The notes under the pieces were generated by a model, which did no database searches, had not been told where the DNA came from, and saw only the letters and a program-made list of their open reading frames with translations. The translations under genes and the position numbers were made by a program. 24,471 nt of DNA from a virus, in the IMG/VR virus record IMGVR_UViG_3300044631_001202, positions 1-24,471 of that record; one strand, written 5' to 3'. This document shows, one piece after another, positions 22,241 to 24,471 of this stretch (position 1 is its first letter; each line of letters starts with the position of its first letter).

Positions 22241-22258
22241 AAGAACTAATTTGTTCTT
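22241..22258 (-). terminator. Short hairpin with T-run behind the promoter of tRNA-Lys
   Basis: AAGAAC, loop AAATTA, GTTCTT, then TTTAATT on the minus strand. It can end transcripts of the upstream gene at 22285, but it also lies just downstream of the promoter at 22274-22302 and could attenuate the tRNA-Lys transcript. The rest of the leader (22123-22240) holds only short hairpins and a six-codon ORF; I see no gene there. Confidence 0.5.
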
Positions 22259-22273
22259 CTTTATTACACTATT

Positions 22274-22302
22274 ATTATAACAGATCAGGGGGTGGTTGTC
22301 AA
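22274..22302 (-). promoter_or_regulatory. Consensus sigma70 promoter upstream of tRNA-Lys
   Basis: TTGACA (22302-22297), 17-base spacer, TATAAT (22279-22274): both hexamers and the spacer are at consensus. The -35 overlaps the stop region of the gene at 22285. Confidence 0.85.
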
Positions 22303-22836
22303 TACCCACCACTGAGGAATCTTATTATTCTTCCATCTGGCAAACCTTGCCTTTGCACCAATGTAATAGGCACGATATGCCTCAACTGCGTCAGTATTCT
22401 TGTAAATATCTGGCATTGCTTGTGCAAACGGCGTAAGAGGACCAATTGGAAGCCCAAGTGGTCTTTTCTCTTGTAACCAAGTCAATAGATTATATGAAGT
22501 ATGAATCTTACCATAACGAGATGTGTATTCGTGACACATTTCAATGGCATGATTTGCCAACCAATCATAATTTGAAGTTGTATGCCGAGTCCAAATTGTG
22601 CAAGGATGATTGATCATCGTGGATCGATAAATGAAACCATCTGTGATTGGATTAGGATGAATGTAGGTTGTATATTTCCTACCACCCTTTCCCAGTTTAG
22701 TTGACACTGTGCCATCCAAGTAACGATGTGCAGTTGAGAGTAATTGAGCACTCTCAAGAATCATTTTAACTACATGCTTGTCACATAGATTCTGTGCAGC
22801 AACTCTTGGATCATTATCTAAAACAAAAATATTCAT
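22285..22836 (-). CDS. Conserved-type phage protein of unknown function
   Basis: 183 residues from ATG 22836, which overlaps the stop of the 49-residue gene (ATGA); the longer GTG reading to 22872 would overlap that gene further. Characteristic parts are MNIFVLDNDPRVAAQNLCDK, HVVKMILESAQLLSTAHR, MINHPCTIWTRHTTSNYDWL and CHEYTSRYGKIH, with invariant-looking Asp, His, Cys and Trp residues that suggest an enzyme. I recognise the pattern as recurring in phage genomes but cannot name a proven activity. It ends the GMP reductase operon. Confidence 0.7.
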   Translation of the reverse strand: MNIFVLDNDPRVAAQNLCDKHVVKMILESAQLLSTAHRYLDGTVSTKLGKGGRKYTTYIHPNPITDGFIYRSTMINHPCTIWTRHTTSNYDWLANHAIEMCHEYTSRYGKIHTSYNLLTWLQEKRPLGLPIGPLTPFAQAMPDIYKNTDAVEAYRAYYIGAKARFARWKNNKIPQWWVLTTTP

Positions 22837-22982
22837 AGAAATGTTTTTGGAATCAAACCGGTCTTTTCCCACAACTCACGAGTTTTCTTCTTTGCGTCCT
22901 TACGCATTTCAATACTCTTATTACGATCTCTGATGATACGCTTACGATGCTTTCGCTTTACGATTCTTCCTGACTTATTCAT
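22833..22982 (-). CDS. 49-residue very basic protein
   Basis: ATG 22982 follows the GMP reductase stop by 1 base (TAAAATG), and the TGA overlaps the next ATG (ATGA). MNKSGRIVKRKHRKRIIRDR, then NKSIEMRKDAKKKTRELWEK, then TGLIPKTFL: about 40 percent Lys/Arg/His. Nucleic-acid binding is plausible; no family recognised. The tight coupling on both sides is the main evidence that it is a gene. Confidence 0.7.
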   Translation of the reverse strand: MNKSGRIVKRKHRKRIIRDRNKSIEMRKDAKKKTRELWEKTGLIPKTFL

Positions 22983-22983
22983 T

Positions 22984-23991
22984 TTATGCTCCAAAAATAT
23001 TATTAATCTGATTATTCACACGAACAAAAGTAGTACGCTTTGGTAGATGCTTGATACGACTTGCACCAACATAAGTACAAGCGGATCTCAACCCACCTAG
23101 AATTTCCCCCATGACTGCGGAGGCACTTCCCTTGTATGGTACACGAACAAGTTTCCCTTCGCTAGCCCGATGGGATGCTACGCCACCAAAATGCTTTGTC
23201 ATGGCAAACTCCGACGACATGCCATAAAAAGTTTTATGAGTCAGAACACCATTTTCATAGATTGGTGTTCCTGTTGACTCATCGGTGCCAGATAACATCC
23301 CACCGAGCATAACGAAGTCCGCGCCGCCTCCGAAGGATTTTACAACATCACCGGGACAGGTGCACCCGCCATCCGCCATGATATGACCGCCCAGTCCATG
23401 CGCTGCATCGGCGCACTCCATTACTGCCGAGAGTTGAGGATAACCCACTCCCGTCATTTTCCGAGTGGTGCATACGCTTCCTGGGCCGATTCCAACCTTT
23501 ACTATATCCGCGCCGGATAGGATCAGTGCTTCCGTCATTTCCGCCGTTACCACATTCCCTGCGATTAATATTGCATTCTTCCATTTTTGTCTAGTTTCCT
23601 TTACTAAATCAACAAACACTTCCGTATAACCATTTGCTACATCTAGGCAAATGAACGGAATATCATCCGTATAAAAATCCTGTAAATTTTCTCTACTTGC
23701 TTCATCCAAACCACAAGTCAGTGCGATATATTCTTTATTTAGAATTTGATCGTATTCGCTCTTGGTGATAAACTTGTGCATACAAGTAATTGCTTTAAAT
23801 GGACTTAAAGTATTTGCCATTTTTGGCACACCAATAGTATCCATATTTGCAGCAACAATAGGAACTCCTGTCCAAGTTCTTTTGCTGTGTAAAAATGTAA
23901 ATGTTCTATTTAGATCTACTTCTGCTCTCGATGTTAATTTAGAACGCTTTGGTCGAATCAATACATCAGAATAATCAAGTTTCATTTCCAT
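22984..23991 (-). CDS. guaC: GMP reductase
   Basis: 335 residues from ATG 23991; E. coli GuaC has 347. It follows E. coli GuaC closely: [50 protein letters not shown], then [20 protein letters not shown] with catalytic Cys174, [56 protein letters not shown] and [14 protein letters not shown]. No CBS domains, and GuaC-like rather than IMP-dehydrogenase-like throughout. The enzyme reduces GMP to IMP with NADPH, releasing ammonia. All core motifs are present, so it looks active. The start follows a GGAAAG site; a longer in-frame start at 24033 would overlap the upstream gene. It heads a tight run with the 49- and 183-residue genes. Confidence 0.93.
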   Translation of the reverse strand: MEMKLDYSDVLIRPKRSKLTSRAEVDLNRTFTFLHSKRTWTGVPIVAANMDTIGVPKMANTLSPFKAITCMHKFITKSEYDQILNKEYIALTCGLDEASRENLQDFYTDDIPFICLDVANGYTEVFVDLVKETRQKWKNAILIAGNVVTAEMTEALILSGADIVKVGIGPGSVCTTRKMTGVGYPQLSAVMECADAAHGLGGHIMADGGCTCPGDVVKSFGGGADFVMLGGMLSGTDESTGTPIYENGVLTHKTFYGMSSEFAMTKHFGGVASHRASEGKLVRVPYKGSASAVMGEILGGLRSACTYVGASRIKHLPKRTTFVRVNNQINNIFGA

Positions 23992-24190
23992 TAGATTTCT
24001 TTCCACCACTCTTACCACCCATATGATTTTCAATATGAAGTTGTAGAGATTTCATCTTCTTTGCTAGTGTCTTTCGATCTGCTTTGTCGAGAAGATACTG
24101 TTCATAAGTATACACTGCCTGCGTTGCAAGTTCAATCAATTCGATAATATAATCATTATCGTAAGCGTTTGCTTTAGTTTTCCCGAACAA
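23975..24190 (-). CDS. Small hypothetical protein
   Basis: 71 residues from a TTG at 24190 that has AAGGA 8 bases upstream; a TTG at 24214 is the alternative (79 residues). The body [20 protein letters not shown], then [20 protein letters not shown], then [18 protein letters not shown] is mostly helical, with a Gly/Lys-rich tail ([12 protein letters not shown]). Not recognised. It overlaps the GMP reductase start by 17 bases and the upstream gene by about 17 bases. Confidence 0.5.
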   Translation of the reverse strand: MFGKTKANAYDNDYIIELIELATQAVYTYEQYLLDKADRKTLAKKMKSLQLHIENHMGGKSGGKKSNGNET

Positions 24191-24471
24191 TATTGGTTTC
24201 CTTAATGTTTTCAAAAAGATTTAACTGATTATTAAATTTATCAGATTTAATACTACTTAAGAAATTTATTGCCTCATGGAGGGTATCAATTAATTCTTGT
24301 GCATCTGACACATCATATATCTCTATACTTTCTTGAGAATCCCATCCACTAAGATGAATTCCAATATTACCTTCTGAATCATTCTTGAAAGTAATATTTG
24401 GATTTTTAATTTTATCTTGAAATATTTCGGATATAAATGTAATATTTCCATCTAAAAAATTATTTGTTGTA
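24174..24471 (-). CDS. Hypothetical protein, C-terminal part (start outside the window)
   Basis: Open from the window edge to TAA at 24176-24174, 98 codons. It includes FLDGNITFISEIFQDKIK, EGNIGIHLSGWDSQESIEIY, then a helix DAQELIDTLHEAINFLSSIK and [18 protein letters not shown]. The beta-then-helix order is protein-like, but I do not recognise a family. It shares the direction of the GMP reductase operon. Confidence 0.6.
   Translation of the reverse strand, partial: TTNNFLDGNITFISEIFQDKIKNPNITFKNDSEGNIGIHLSGWDSQESIEIYDVSDAQELIDTLHEAINFLSSIKSDKFNNQLNLFENIKETNIVREN

Overview
The window is part of the genome of a T4-like myovirus (Caudoviricetes, contractile tail). Neighbouring genes resemble T4 gp6, gp25, gp27, gp53, gp48/54, gp4, gp19/54, gp26/51, a tape measure protein, gp32 and gp33. 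Their arrangement recalls the environmental exo-T-even phages, of which cyanophages are the best known, but I see no photosynthesis genes and no direct evidence of the host. The tail genes are AT-rich; the gp32 gene and the small-gene region on the right look visibly richer in GC.

Layout. Positions 1-9532 (minus strand) hold a baseplate block: gp48/54-like cap, gp53, a giant 2175-residue protein with gp27-like ends, gp25 and the start of gp6. At 9533-9562 transcription diverges. Positions 9563-13268 (plus strand) hold the gp4 head-completion nuclease, a tail-tube-fold protein, gp26 with a probable -1 frameshift extension (gp51-like), and a tape-measure-like protein with perfect tandem repeats. 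Positions 13327-14561 (minus) hold gp32 and gp33. Positions 14616-16900 (plus) hold two structural-type genes. From 16897 to the right end (minus) lies an early/accessory region: a small membrane protein, a deaminase-fold protein, tRNA-Arg(TCT), an Sm-like protein, a complete one-piece tmRNA, a chain of tiny overlapping genes, a structured RNA just downstream of a consensus promoter, an HTH protein, tRNA-Lys(TTT), a conserved phage protein and a GMP reductase.

Expression signals form two classes. TATAAATA boxes (T4 late promoter type) lie just upstream of gp25, the giant hub gene, gp4, gp33 and the 201-residue gene next to the tmRNA. In two cases the T4 geometry puts the transcription start on the A of the start codon. 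Sigma70-type promoters with 16-17 base spacers precede gp32, tRNA-Arg, the structured RNA, the HTH gene and tRNA-Lys. The most notable items are the phage tmRNA with the predicted tag ANTRAFAMAA, the structured leader RNA at 21112-21181, the frameshifted tail chaperone, the repeat-expanded tape measure, and the GMP reductase.
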